A stretch of DNA of 64,000 bases, from NCBI RefSeq assembly GCF_000808575.1, contig NZ_JWLW01000003.1, forward strand, positions 172,753-236,752, read 5' to 3'. Each line of letters begins with the position of its first letter. Position 1 is the first letter of the stretch. The notes beneath the pieces are model-generated. The model did not search any database, was not told where the DNA came from, and saw nothing but the letters and a program-made list of their open reading frames with translations. Below are positions 7,564-15,754 of the stretch, in pieces. Position numbers and translations under genes: made by a program. This DNA is from Alteromonas marina (GTDB taxonomy: Bacteria > Pseudomonadota > Gammaproteobacteria > Enterobacterales > Alteromonadaceae).

Positions 7564-9312
7564 TTACTGTTGACGCGCTTCTGCAATGGCGCTTGGCTTT
7601 TCTTGTTGCCAGTTAAGTCGCATATCCCACTTGAAACGATGTTCAGGCTTAAGCGGTGGCTGCTCGGCATCAATAGTGCTTAACACATTAGTCGCCTTAG
7701 TCAGCGTTGCGTCGCGACCGAACAAATAGCTTTGCTCATTCACTATGGTCAAATACGCTTTGTTCAACGCATACGCGCGCTCTGGTGAAGGAGTAATGAT
7801 GTCGTACACTGACTTGGCACGCTGCACTTCTTCCACCTTGACCATGCCTTTTTCATCAAACCATTTGGCCAGCATTTCTCCGTTTTGACGGAACTCATCG
7901 CCACCGCCCACGCGCTCCATATAAGTAAGGAACTCGCCTTTTTCCTCGTTGATATTTGGCACATCTTCAATTTCACGCAGGTCTATATAGCCCCACCCCA
8001 TTTGTCCGGGAACTTTCCGTGCAAATGAAAATGTTTGGTCAAAGGTTGACCCTACTGTTTTGTGACAGCCGTTACAAAACGCAAGCTCTTGATCGTGCTG
8101 TGCACGAAGTTCGCCCTGCTCATTTTCAATGAAGCCATTAATTGTCCAGCCAAAGCCGTTGTCTATTCCTTTTTCACCTAAGTAGCGGGTTTGAGGCAGC
8201 TTTTCAAAATGCTTATCTTTTGCTTCCGCATAATAGGCAGACGCTAAACTTTCTCTGCTTCTGAACATATGCTTTTTCATGTAGCGCACTTCCTTCATAC
8301 GCGGCGCGTTATAAATATTCCCGTTTTCATCCACGCCAATGTAGCGCACGGTATGTAAGAATTCTGTACCTTCGGGGTAAAGCATGTGCGCTAGCGGAAC
8401 ATCGCTTGCGTCGCCAACATAATGCGACAAACGAGCGATTTCAGTCACTGAATTGGAAAGTTTTCCGTCTTGGTTTACGTCAAGGTTCAACGCTAATTCG
8501 TTGACCGGCGCCGCAGTTAACTTATCCAGATCTTTAAGTGCCATTTCAACCAAGCTTAGGTTCAATGTATAGATAGCCTTGTTATACTTGCCTTTTAGCC
8601 TTTGAAAGCTTTCAGGAAGCCTTATCATAGCATCGCCAGTTGACCCGTTAGTCGGCCAAAAAGTACTTGGGAAGGGCTTGTAATTGTACGAGACCCATCC
8701 ACTGCCATCTTTAGCAAAACCGTCGCCATCAAATGCCTTGTCAGCAGCGCTCAAGTTTTCAATACGCATGTAGTCTGGCATGGCGTCATTGTTAAGCGAA
8801 GCGGTATAGTTGTCTTGCGCTATATATTTTTTAATCGTGGCATCATCAATGCCCGCAATTAGTGATGTACGGTCAATAAACAGGTTTTTCCAGCTGTTTG
8901 TTAACCCTACGTCAGAAAATTCGTAGTTGCCCTGTAACGTGCCATCGCCCATTTGATTAGGACGCTTTTCCATTGAATCGTAACTTTGGTGGCATGCATA
9001 ACATGGGTTGTTAACACCTTCTGTTTTGGTGTAACACTGGGGAGGAATAACCGATTCAGGGTTATACACTTCATCGTGTTCAATATATGCCAGAGCGGGA
9101 ATAGCATCGCCTTCTTGATAAGGATAAGCGTGTGTGCTGTCGGCCTTTTCGTGAGTAGAAGGAGGCAGTTGCGTGTCAACTGTAAAGCTTGTTGAGTTTT
9201 GCTCATAGTTTGACTGATTGTTCACGTCAGTACCCGTGTTATCAGTGCATCCTGCACTGATAAGTAGTGAAAGTAGAATGCCTACACCTGAAGTTATTTT
9301 TAACATTTTCAT
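7564..9312 (-). CDS. Periplasmic lipoprotein with two haem c motifs (CxxCH), function unknown
   Basis: A 582-residue exported protein. The signal peptide ends in a lipobox (LISAGC), so it is probably a lipoprotein. Two CxxCH motifs (CYACH at 104-108, CNGCH at 413-417) indicate two covalent c-type haems, far apart in sequence. No other family motif is clear. It is longer than simple dihaem cytochromes and is not a typical MauG/CcpA peroxidase as far as I can see. The ATG at 9312 is chosen because the earlier in-frame codon at 9342 lies inside a terminator hairpin. No strong Shine-Dalgarno is visible. It follows phoX on the same strand, 65 bp away, and may share its phosphate-starvation promoter by read-through. 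A redox or iron-related role beside the iron enzyme PhoX is only a guess. Confidence 0.75.
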   Translation of the reverse strand: MKMLKITSGVGILLSLLISAGCTDNTGTDVNNQSNYEQNSTSFTVDTQLPPSTHEKADSTHAYPYQEGDAIPALAYIEHDEVYNPESVIPPQCYTKTEGVNNPCYACHQSYDSMEKRPNQMGDGTLQGNYEFSDVGLTNSWKNLFIDRTSLIAGIDDATIKKYIAQDNYTASLNNDAMPDYMRIENLSAADKAFDGDGFAKDGSGWVSYNYKPFPSTFWPTNGSTGDAMIRLPESFQRLKGKYNKAIYTLNLSLVEMALKDLDKLTAAPVNELALNLDVNQDGKLSNSVTEIARLSHYVGDASDVPLAHMLYPEGTEFLHTVRYIGVDENGNIYNAPRMKEVRYMKKHMFRSRESLASAYYAEAKDKHFEKLPQTRYLGEKGIDNGFGWTINGFIENEQGELRAQHDQELAFCNGCHKTVGSTFDQTFSFARKVPGQMGWGYIDLREIEDVPNINEEKGEFLTYMERVGGGDEFRQNGEMLAKWFDEKGMVKVEEVQRAKSVYDIITPSPERAYALNKAYLTIVNEQSYLFGRDATLTKATNVLSTIDAEQPPLKPEHRFKWDMRLNWQQEKPSAIAEARQQ

Positions 9313-9325
9313 AATCGTCACAACA

Positions 9326-9352
9326 GAAAAATCCGGGCACATAAGTGCCCGG
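9326..9352 (-). terminator. Terminator or attenuator between phoX and the haem lipoprotein gene
   Basis: CCGGGCAC-ATAA-GTGCCCGG (9333-9352) is a perfect 8-bp stem. On the minus strand ATTTTTC follows it, which fits an intrinsic terminator after phoX. It ends 20 nt before the start codon of the next gene. Confidence 0.8.
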
Positions 9353-9377
9353 AGTATTTTTAAATTAAAAAGAAAAC

Positions 9378-11216
9378 TTACTTATCTGCTGGCTCATACA
9401 TCCAAAGCGTATTGTTTTCTTGGAAACCGTCTTCTCCGATAAGAATACGGCCGTCGTTCATCACCACTACGTTATCTGGTTGAGAAAGCTGTTCAACGTC
9501 ACAACGCTCGGCGCCAGTTAGGCTTGAACGGTATGTGCCGCCCATCACCACAGGTTCAATACGAGAGATGTTATAGCCTTCTTCAAGCTTGGCACGATAA
9601 ACGCCACCACAGTCTTTAACGCGGGCTGAAAGCTGCATATCGCCTTCACCGTCAATCATTGTGTTGTCGATATCAGCGATGCCGATGTAAAGGTATGCAT
9701 TCTGTACCACTTCACCTTCGATAGTATCTGCACCTTCAACCGCTTCCTTTGCGCGTTTCTGGTTGATTGAGATACCTTCCAGTTTTCTCCACTCTGCGGT
9801 AGCCCCTTTGAGACGGGCCGCCGCACGACTCTCTAAGAACGCTACGCGGTTATCCATTGGCTGTCCTGCTGTTACGCTAGAGCCCCCTTCCTCTACCGTT
9901 GGATAGGTCGCATCGCCATCAGCCCACGCTTGAACGTCGGCCATAGTAATGTAAGAGCTTTGTCCATCTACGTAGTCGTCGGTACCAATACCATTGTATT
10001 CATCAATCCACGCGCGAATAGTCAGGTTATCACCGCTAGCTAATTCCACCCATTCAACCGCAAAACCAGTAGTCGCAGGGTCGTTCTGACCTGCATCCTG
10101 AGTGAGCTTAGCGCCGTAAAGTGTACCTGCCGACAAGTCTTCAGCTGTGTCTGCGACAAACTTAAACAGTACGCCTCCCGTATCATCTTGAGAAAGGTAA
10201 ACCGTTTTGCCGTCAGGCATGACCGTTGAGTTTTCGTGCTCATAACGGCCCATGGCAAAATGCTTAACAATAACCGGCTCATCAGCCAACGGCTCTGTTA
10301 CTTCCGCAATATAGCCATAGTTGTACGGGTTTGGCGCATCTGGTGCCGTCATTTGCCACATACGACCTAAGCGCGCATCTGTAGAAACGGCCTCTGGGTT
10401 ATTCCAGCTTGGTGATGTTGTCGTATCCACCGCCGAATCAACCACCCACTCTTCTGAAGTAAGCGGTGTACCCCAAGGTGACATTGAACCAAAGCAGTTT
10501 GCCGCCGTTCCCCATACTGGCGAGAAATCCAGCATCATAGCTTCAGTTACTTCCCACATACCAAACTCGTCTTTCTCCACTTTCATGCGGCTCATACCGC
10601 CAGGAAGTTCTTCCCAGTTCGAGAAAAGGTAACCTTCGCCTTCGGCGGTTGAGATGAAGCCGTTAAAGTCAGGCATGTCATTTTCAAGAACCAACTCTTC
10701 GCCATCCAACGTGTAGATGTGACCTAAGCCTTCTGGTAGGTCAGTACCGAAAGTGTCGCCCGTTTGTCCAAGTACTTGATATTGACCAATGGCAGAAACC
10801 ACCAGCTCTTTTTCTTCATCTGAGCTTGGTACAGGTGAATTTGGTAATGTTACTGGCAGATTGTTGAAGTTAGCACCTGCAAGCACGCCCACTGTACCGG
10901 TGTTAATAGGCATTGCATTTACACTGGTTGTCGCCGCATTAGTGCCAGACGGGTGCTGAACGTTAAAAAATAAATCGCCTTCGTCTGTTAAGAATATACC
11001 GGTCACTTCTGCACCAAGTGGAACCGTAGCAATACGTGTTAGCGTACCTGCACTATCACCTTGAGGACCTTGGTCGCCCACCGGGCCTTGCTCACCTACA
11101 GGGCCTTGTACACCGTCTTCGCCATCGTCACCTTCCAGTGAACAGGCAGTCATCCCTAGTGTTACAGCCAGTGCTATCGCTGAATACTTAATTCCACGAA
11201 TTGTTTCGCTTTTCAT
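9378..11216 (-). CDS. phoX: PhoX-type alkaline phosphatase (DUF839), lipoprotein with collagen-like linker
   Basis: A 612-residue secreted phosphatase of the PhoX family, whose known members are Fe/Ca-dependent phosphomonoesterases that release phosphate from organic esters. The signal peptide ends in a lipobox (LGMTAC). A collagen-like Gly-x-x run (about residues 32-53) joins it to the catalytic domain. Family blocks seen are SPWGTPLTSEEW (246-257), GRYEHENSTV (323-332, with Arg324, Glu326 and Glu328) and VYLSQDDTGG. In the characterised P. fluorescens PhoX an iron-binding Cys lies in a block of this kind; here the matching position appears to be Ser254. Five PhoB heptamers lie about 100 bp upstream, which supports both function and regulation. 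The family call is firm. Activity is likely but not certain because of the Cys change. Confidence 0.85.
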   Translation of the reverse strand: MKSETIRGIKYSAIALAVTLGMTACSLEGDDGEDGVQGPVGEQGPVGDQGPQGDSAGTLTRIATVPLGAEVTGIFLTDEGDLFFNVQHPSGTNAATTSVNAMPINTGTVGVLAGANFNNLPVTLPNSPVPSSDEEKELVVSAIGQYQVLGQTGDTFGTDLPEGLGHIYTLDGEELVLENDMPDFNGFISTAEGEGYLFSNWEELPGGMSRMKVEKDEFGMWEVTEAMMLDFSPVWGTAANCFGSMSPWGTPLTSEEWVVDSAVDTTTSPSWNNPEAVSTDARLGRMWQMTAPDAPNPYNYGYIAEVTEPLADEPVIVKHFAMGRYEHENSTVMPDGKTVYLSQDDTGGVLFKFVADTAEDLSAGTLYGAKLTQDAGQNDPATTGFAVEWVELASGDNLTIRAWIDEYNGIGTDDYVDGQSSYITMADVQAWADGDATYPTVEEGGSSVTAGQPMDNRVAFLESRAAARLKGATAEWRKLEGISINQKRAKEAVEGADTIEGEVVQNAYLYIGIADIDNTMIDGEGDMQLSARVKDCGGVYRAKLEEGYNISRIEPVVMGGTYRSSLTGAERCDVEQLSQPDNVVVMNDGRILIGEDGFQENNTLWMYEPADK

Positions 11217-11305
11217 TATAGTTCCTTGCTTATACTTGTTTTCGATGTTGAGTGGAGGTAAGCAGAAGACTCACCTCAGTAAACGGTCTTAGCGGGCGAA
11301 AGTCT

Positions 11306-11367
11306 GGAGGACATTTGTGACATTCCGGTGACAGTGAATTGACACCCAAATGAAGCTTTATTGACAC
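11306..11367 (-). promoter_or_regulatory. PhoB-box array upstream of phoX
   Basis: On the minus strand, heptamers GTGTCAA (11367-11361), GCTTCAT (11356-11350), GTGTCAA (11345-11339), CTGTCAC (11334-11328) and ATGTCAC (11323-11317) follow one another with exactly 4 nt between each, an 11-bp period. This is the architecture of Pho boxes (CTGTCAT direct repeats). A weaker sixth unit may lie at 11312-11306. The array ends about 100 bp before the phoX start. Confidence 0.85.
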
Positions 11368-11613
11368 AAGGGTCTGAAAAAACGAATAAAACAAATGCGA
11401 AGATTTACGAAGGCGCTGTAATCATTGGGATTATTGAATGTTCAATCAAGAAAACCTAAACCACTCAGTCAGTTTATGAATTATTTATTTCACAATACTG
11501 GTCAGAGCTTTGTGCCCGTGAACAAAACAGGACATAACTGCTTAAAAGTTGGATGGGGTAAAATTGTAAGAGAGGGTAGTTGGAGAAGGCAATTAGAGGA
11601 AGACATAATATAA

Positions 11614-11649
11614 GCTAACGGGCTACGCATTTCGCTACGGCCCGCTAGC
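11614..11649 (-). terminator. Hairpin after the DUF4861 lipoprotein gene
   Basis: GCTAACGGGC (11614-11623) pairs with GCCCGCTAGC (11640-11649) with one G-U in RNA. It sits 18 nt past the stop of the minus-strand gene. No clean T-run follows, so terminator activity is probable only. Confidence 0.5.
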
Positions 11650-11667
11650 CCGGTCGCTAAGTAATAC

Positions 11668-12897
11668 TTAGTTTAAGACGGTAAGAGGGTGATTATACGT
11701 CTTTAATTTATTAACCAGATAATCTTCGAACTGCTTTGCAGTTTGTACATCGCTGCTGCGCTTAGGCCAAACCGCGAGAATTTTATAGTCTAAAGTGGTT
11801 AAAGGTTTGAACAATACAAGGTGGTCATGTTCACCCTCGAATACCTTTTCGACCTGATCTAACCGATAAACAACGGCCAACCCTAAGTTGTCATTATCTG
11901 CCAAGATACTTTGCGTTCCCCAAGTCGCTACAACGCCCCACTCACCACGCTCGGCTTTAATCACCTGCATTCCATCATGCGCCACTAGACCTGCGACAAT
12001 ATTATCCGATGGCTCTGATACAGAAACGCTGATGTGGGTTGTGGGGTCAAACGCATCAATTCGATAGTGCGTGGTAACGTCGATGCTGTCCGCTTTCGCA
12101 TCAGACGATGACCACCCTTCGTAGCCAACCTCGAACTCAGCCCGCAACTGAGAGTTCGATACCAATTGGTATTGCGTATTCTCTACATGCTGAAAATGCA
12201 TAACTGTCTGCGTTGAGGAGTCTTGGGTTTCTTGTTCTGTTAATCGACCTAGCGCACCCACGCCCAACGATTTACCAACTTTAAGCGCGTCTCCACCCCA
12301 CGAAGATAAATTATGATAGCTATCGTAGCCGTCTTGCCCCACCTCAGGTAATACTACACTGTCGTTCGCTTTAACAAAGACATCAATAGCGTTACGCCAA
12401 TCAAGATAAAGGCGATAGCCCATTTGATCAGACTCCCAGCCTGGTCCTTCGTAACGCAAAAAGTAAGAATGATCGGTCAATTGCGGAGGCGATGTGAATG
12501 AGGTAACTTCTTCAAAAGAAAAACCCTCAGCGCTATATACTGCGTCTTGCCACTCTCCTCCTGTTCTTACGGAAAGTTCAGCGTGCGCCCGATCGTGGAG
12601 GTTAACATTCGTAGCTTGCTCAGGTGGCATAAGTTCTAATGACGCACTACTTCCTGGCGCAATGGATGCTGCACCTAGTAACACCGCTTGCCCTTCGCTA
12701 TTCTCAATCCATTCTGACGGATATTGCTTTAACTTCCACCCCGAATATTGCGGGGGCAGAGATACTTCAAAAATTTGATCGCCGCTACCACCGTCTGCCG
12801 AATTTTTCACCTTAACAGACAAAGCCGAATTTATATCCCCTTGTGAGCAACTTGCCAGAAATGGCACTAAAACCAGGCCTATCTTACTAAATTTCAT
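11668..12897 (-). CDS. DUF4861 lipoprotein linked to pectin use
   Basis: A 409-residue exported lipoprotein (lipobox FLASC) carrying a DUF4861 domain. The recognisable block is YHNLSSWGGDALKVGKSLG at about residues 197-215, with RLYLDWRNAIDVF before it. DUF4861 has no established activity that I know of. It recurs in pectin and rhamnogalacturonan loci of Bacteroidetes and Proteobacteria, and the fold is thought to be beta-rich and carbohydrate-related. The ATG at 12897 is preferred (GGAGAG 10 nt upstream) over the one at 12915. It is divergent from kduD, and the TGCCACCGGTGGCA operator lies between the two, so it probably belongs to the pectin regulon. A periplasmic role in binding or trimming uronic-acid oligomers is an inference. 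Confidence 0.8.
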   Translation of the reverse strand: MKFSKIGLVLVPFLASCSQGDINSALSVKVKNSADGGSGDQIFEVSLPPQYSGWKLKQYPSEWIENSEGQAVLLGAASIAPGSSASLELMPPEQATNVNLHDRAHAELSVRTGGEWQDAVYSAEGFSFEEVTSFTSPPQLTDHSYFLRYEGPGWESDQMGYRLYLDWRNAIDVFVKANDSVVLPEVGQDGYDSYHNLSSWGGDALKVGKSLGVGALGRLTEQETQDSSTQTVMHFQHVENTQYQLVSNSQLRAEFEVGYEGWSSSDAKADSIDVTTHYRIDAFDPTTHISVSVSEPSDNIVAGLVAHDGMQVIKAERGEWGVVATWGTQSILADNDNLGLAVVYRLDQVEKVFEGEHDHLVLFKPLTTLDYKILAVWPKRSSDVQTAKQFEDYLVNKLKTYNHPLTVLN

Positions 12898-12962
12898 CAC
12901 TTTTATGCTCTCCATCGGTTGGTAAAGTGTTTAACTAATTTACGATATTTATAAACAATATA

Positions 12963-12992
12963 TTGACAAATGCCACCGGTGGCAATTATTTT
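12963..12992 (+). promoter_or_regulatory. Promoter of the kduD operon
   Basis: TTGACA at 12963-12968 (perfect -35) and TATTTT at 12987-12992 are 18 bp apart. The palindromic operator fills the spacer, a classic place for a repressor to act. Confidence 0.6.
12971..12984. promoter_or_regulatory. LacI-type operator 1 (kduD / DUF4861)
   Basis: TGCCACCGGTGGCA is a perfect 14-bp palindrome with the central CG step usual for LacI-family operators. The same sequence recurs at 18744 and in variants at 29095, 29356 and 29585. Confidence 0.85.
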
Positions 12993-13075
12993 AAATTTTG
13001 TTAACGAGATTTTTCAATTTAGTATGTCGATAAAATTCGGCACGCCAATGAACCATTTAGTGAAAGGTAAATTAC

Positions 13076-13834
13076 ATGGTCAACTTTAGCCTTGAAGGTA
13101 AAACTGCATTAGTGACCGGAGCAAGTCGGGGTATAGGACAAGCGCTTGCTTTAGCGCTCGCTACTTCTGGTGCCTTTGTTATCTGTGCCAGTTCTAGACC
13201 AGGTGGCTGTGATGAGACGCTACGTAAAATTCAAAGTGAAGGTGGACAAGCTATGGCGTTGGACGCCGACCTCGCCGAGCCTCACGCTGTACTTAAACTT
13301 GCCGAAGATGCATTAAGCATTAAAGGTCACATCGACATATTGCTGAATAACGGCGGAACTATTTTTCGAGCGCCAGCTACCGACTTCCCTTTCGAGGAGT
13401 GGCGGAATGTGCTTGCTGTCAACATCGATTCAGCTTTCCTACTTAGCCAAACTATTGGTAAGACAATGGTAGAACGTGGTCAAGGTAAGATCATCAACAT
13501 TGCATCAATGTTGAGTTACACAGGTGGCATTACTGTTCCTGCTTACACTGCAAGTAAACATGCCATTGCGGGTCTTACCAAAGCGCTTGCAAACGAATGG
13601 GGCCAATACAATGTGCAGGTGAACGCGATTGCGCCCGGTTACATCAAAACTGATAACACCCAAGCACTACAAGATGATGAAAAGCGCAGTGCTGAAATTT
13701 GTGCCCGCATTCCAGCTAATCGCTGGGGGGAAAGTGATGATTTAGCAGGTGCGGCGGTATTTCTTGCGAGCGCAGCCAGCAATTACGTTAACGGCCATAT
13801 CCTTGCCGTCGACGGCGGCTTTCTGGCACGTTAA
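13076..13834 (+). CDS. kduD: 2-dehydro-3-deoxy-D-gluconate 5-dehydrogenase KduD
   Basis: A short-chain dehydrogenase of 252 residues. KduD reduces 3-deoxy-D-glycero-2,5-hexodiulosonate (DKII, from KduI) to KDG with NAD(P)H in the cytoplasm. The Rossmann motif TGASRGIG lies near residues 13-20, NNGG near residue 92, and the catalytic Ser/Tyr/Lys set shows as NIASMLS and YTASK; IAPGYIKTDNT follows. Pairing with kduI directly downstream (22 bp) makes KduD more likely than another sugar dehydrogenase. It is the first gene of kduD-kduI-dctPQM and lies behind operator 1. The call is strong from family plus context. Confidence 0.92.
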   Translation: MVNFSLEGKTALVTGASRGIGQALALALATSGAFVICASSRPGGCDETLRKIQSEGGQAMALDADLAEPHAVLKLAEDALSIKGHIDILLNNGGTIFRAPATDFPFEEWRNVLAVNIDSAFLLSQTIGKTMVERGQGKIINIASMLSYTGGITVPAYTASKHAIAGLTKALANEWGQYNVQVNAIAPGYIKTDNTQALQDDEKRSAEICARIPANRWGESDDLAGAAVFLASAASNYVNGHILAVDGGFLAR

Positions 13835-13856
13835 TTAACGAACGGGGGATACAGCC

Positions 13857-14738
13857 ATGAGCGACAAAAAAAGCATGAGCGATAGAAAAGACATGAGCAA
13901 GAAAATAGACACCCGATATGCTATCGGTCGTAAAGAGGCCAATGCTTACAACACGCAAGAATTGCGTGACGCGTTTTTAGTCGACACCCTAATGACACAA
14001 GGTGAAGTCGTATGGATATACACCCACTACGAACGCTTTATGCTTGGAAGTGCCGTACCGACAACGTCAGCGCTAACGCTAGAAACCATTGAAGATCAGC
14101 TAAAGATGCCATTTTTTACCGCTCGCCGTGAGGTAGGTGTGATTAATATCGGCGGACCTGGCACCATTACAGTTTCAGGCACTCGTTACCATTTAGATAA
14201 CGAAGAAGCCTTATACATCGGCCAAGGCAATGAAGAAGTCATTTTTGAGTCGGACAATGCGTCCAATCCTGCCAAATATTACTTAAACTCGGCGCCGGCT
14301 CACCACGCCTATCCCTGCAAAAAAATAGGCAGCACAGATGCAAACATCCTTCACTTAGGCAGTCAGGAAACCTCCAACAAGCGTGATATCAAACAGTTAC
14401 TTATCAATACTGTTGTCGATACATGTCAGCTTCAAATGGGATTAACGCGTCTACATACGGGTTCCGTCTGGAACACCATGCCAGCTCATCAGCATGACCG
14501 ACGCAATGAAGTGTACTTTTACTTTGATATGGACAGCGAAAGCCGCGTATGTCACTTCATGGGCGAACCGCATGAAACTCGTCACATTTTCGTAGCGAAT
14601 GAAGAAGCCGTAGTATCGCCACCTTGGTCAATTCACTGTGGTGTGGGTACTGGAAGCTATGCATTTATCTGGGGAATGGCAGGTGAAAACCTTGATTACG
14701 ATGATATGGACAAGTTTCCACCTTCACAGTTGCGCTAA
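13857..14738 (+). CDS. kduI: 5-dehydro-4-deoxy-D-glucuronate isomerase KduI
   Basis: KduI isomerises 4-deoxy-L-threo-5-hexosulose uronate (DKI), the product made from unsaturated galacturonate, into DKII. It is a zinc-dependent cupin of 293 residues, about 15 longer than the E. coli enzyme. The extra is a charged N-terminal leader with Met-Ser-Asp-Lys-like repeats, so an internal start is possible. The metal-site block HTGSVWNTMPAHQHDRRNEV, with two His and one Glu, and the later SIHCGVG His are intact. GGGGGA precedes the first ATG. Its presence shows that the cell receives unsaturated uronates, made by a pectate lyase or released by GH105. Confidence 0.95.
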   Translation: MSDKKSMSDRKDMSKKIDTRYAIGRKEANAYNTQELRDAFLVDTLMTQGEVVWIYTHYERFMLGSAVPTTSALTLETIEDQLKMPFFTARREVGVINIGGPGTITVSGTRYHLDNEEALYIGQGNEEVIFESDNASNPAKYYLNSAPAHHAYPCKKIGSTDANILHLGSQETSNKRDIKQLLINTVVDTCQLQMGLTRLHTGSVWNTMPAHQHDRRNEVYFYFDMDSESRVCHFMGEPHETRHIFVANEEAVVSPPWSIHCGVGTGSYAFIWGMAGENLDYDDMDKFPPSQLR

Positions 14739-14762
14739 GCAGCCCTGCTTTCAATAGGTGTA

Positions 14763-15752
14763 ATGATTATGTTGCGGTATATAAAACTCACACTGTCTGC
14801 CACAGCGCTGTTGCTAACATCGGCGTGTTCTCAAAATGAATTGCAAGGTGAAGTCACCGTGTTGCGCTTGGGGCATACCTTAGACACTCAGCACTCTGTA
14901 CACAAGGCAATGGAATATCTAGGAGAGCGTCTAGATTACTATTCTGACGGCACAATGAGTGTGGTGATTTATCCAAGTAGCCAGCTGGGAACTGAGCGAG
15001 AAATGGTAGAACTGTTGCAGATTGGTTCACTCGCTATGACTAAAGTATCGGCAAGCCCTCTGGAAGGGTTTGCACCGGAAATGAAGATATTTAGTATTCC
15101 CTATATTTTTCGCGATAACGAACACTTCTGGCGAGTATTAAACAGCGATCTGGGCAATGATTTGCTTTCTGGTGTTGAGGATTTCCGTCTTAAAGGCCTG
15201 GGCTATTACGATGCAGGTAGCCGCAGCTTTTACACTAACGATAAACCAATAAAAACGCCGAGCGATCTAAACGGGCTAAAAATTCGCGTGTTAAATAGTC
15301 CTACTGCGGTTGCAACAGTTCGTGCACTTGGAGGCGCAGCGACTCCCGTTGCCTGGGGAGAGCTTTACACAGCGCTTCAGCAAGGCGTGGTAGACGGCGC
15401 TGAGAATAACCCGCCAAGCTACTACCTTTCACGTCACTATGAAATTGCCCGCTACTATAGCCTTGATGAGCATACCAGTGTGCCAGATGTCATGCTCGCA
15501 TCCCTCCCAGTTTGGGAAAGCTTGAATGAGCAGCAGAAAATCTGGTTAACCAAAGCTATGGAAGACTCCGTTGAATACCAACGTGAACTTTGGAAAACAT
15601 CCACACAAGCCTCGTTAGAAAAGGTAAAAGCCGAAGGCGTGACAGTTATTACGCCTGATAAAGCGCCTTTCGTTGAAGCGGTTAAGCCTTTTCATAAGAG
15701 CTTCGAAGGTACGCCGATTGGCGACTTAATAACGCAAATAAAAGCGATGTAA
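14763..15752 (+). CDS. TRAP transporter substrate-binding protein (DctP), lipoprotein
   Basis: The periplasmic solute receptor of a TRAP transporter, 329 residues. The signal peptide ends in a lipobox (LLTSAC), so this receptor is probably tethered, whereas most DctP proteins are soluble. The DctP signature is visible: SQLGTEREMVELLQIGS, the GLKIRVLNSP block with the Arg that pairs with the ligand carboxylate, and GAENNPPSYY. It is co-transcribed with kduD-kduI and followed after 2 bp by the small permease. The ligand is therefore likely a uronate or one of its breakdown products (galacturonate, unsaturated uronate or KDG). Sequence alone does not decide which. Confidence 0.92.
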   Translation: MIMLRYIKLTLSATALLLTSACSQNELQGEVTVLRLGHTLDTQHSVHKAMEYLGERLDYYSDGTMSVVIYPSSQLGTEREMVELLQIGSLAMTKVSASPLEGFAPEMKIFSIPYIFRDNEHFWRVLNSDLGNDLLSGVEDFRLKGLGYYDAGSRSFYTNDKPIKTPSDLNGLKIRVLNSPTAVATVRALGGAATPVAWGELYTALQQGVVDGAENNPPSYYLSRHYEIARYYSLDEHTSVPDVMLASLPVWESLNEQQKIWLTKAMEDSVEYQRELWKTSTQASLEKVKAEGVTVITPDKAPFVEAVKPFHKSFEGTPIGDLITQIKAM

Positions 15753-15754
15753 CA

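Larger units (their letters stand above)
11217..11667. other. Intergenic region with the Pho array and a hairpin
   Basis: Apart from the Pho array (11306-11367) and the inverted repeat at 11614-11649, I see nothing firm. A 62-codon open frame (11425-11613, plus) has no ribosome site or recognisable motif and is not called. Confidence 0.5.

Noticed and set aside
9313..9342. Longer start for the two-haem lipoprotein
   Set aside because: The start codon would fall inside the terminator hairpin and the extra residues do not belong to a signal peptide.
11425..11613. 62-codon open frame between phoX and the DUF4861 gene
   Set aside because: No ribosome site or motif, and no evidence of expression.
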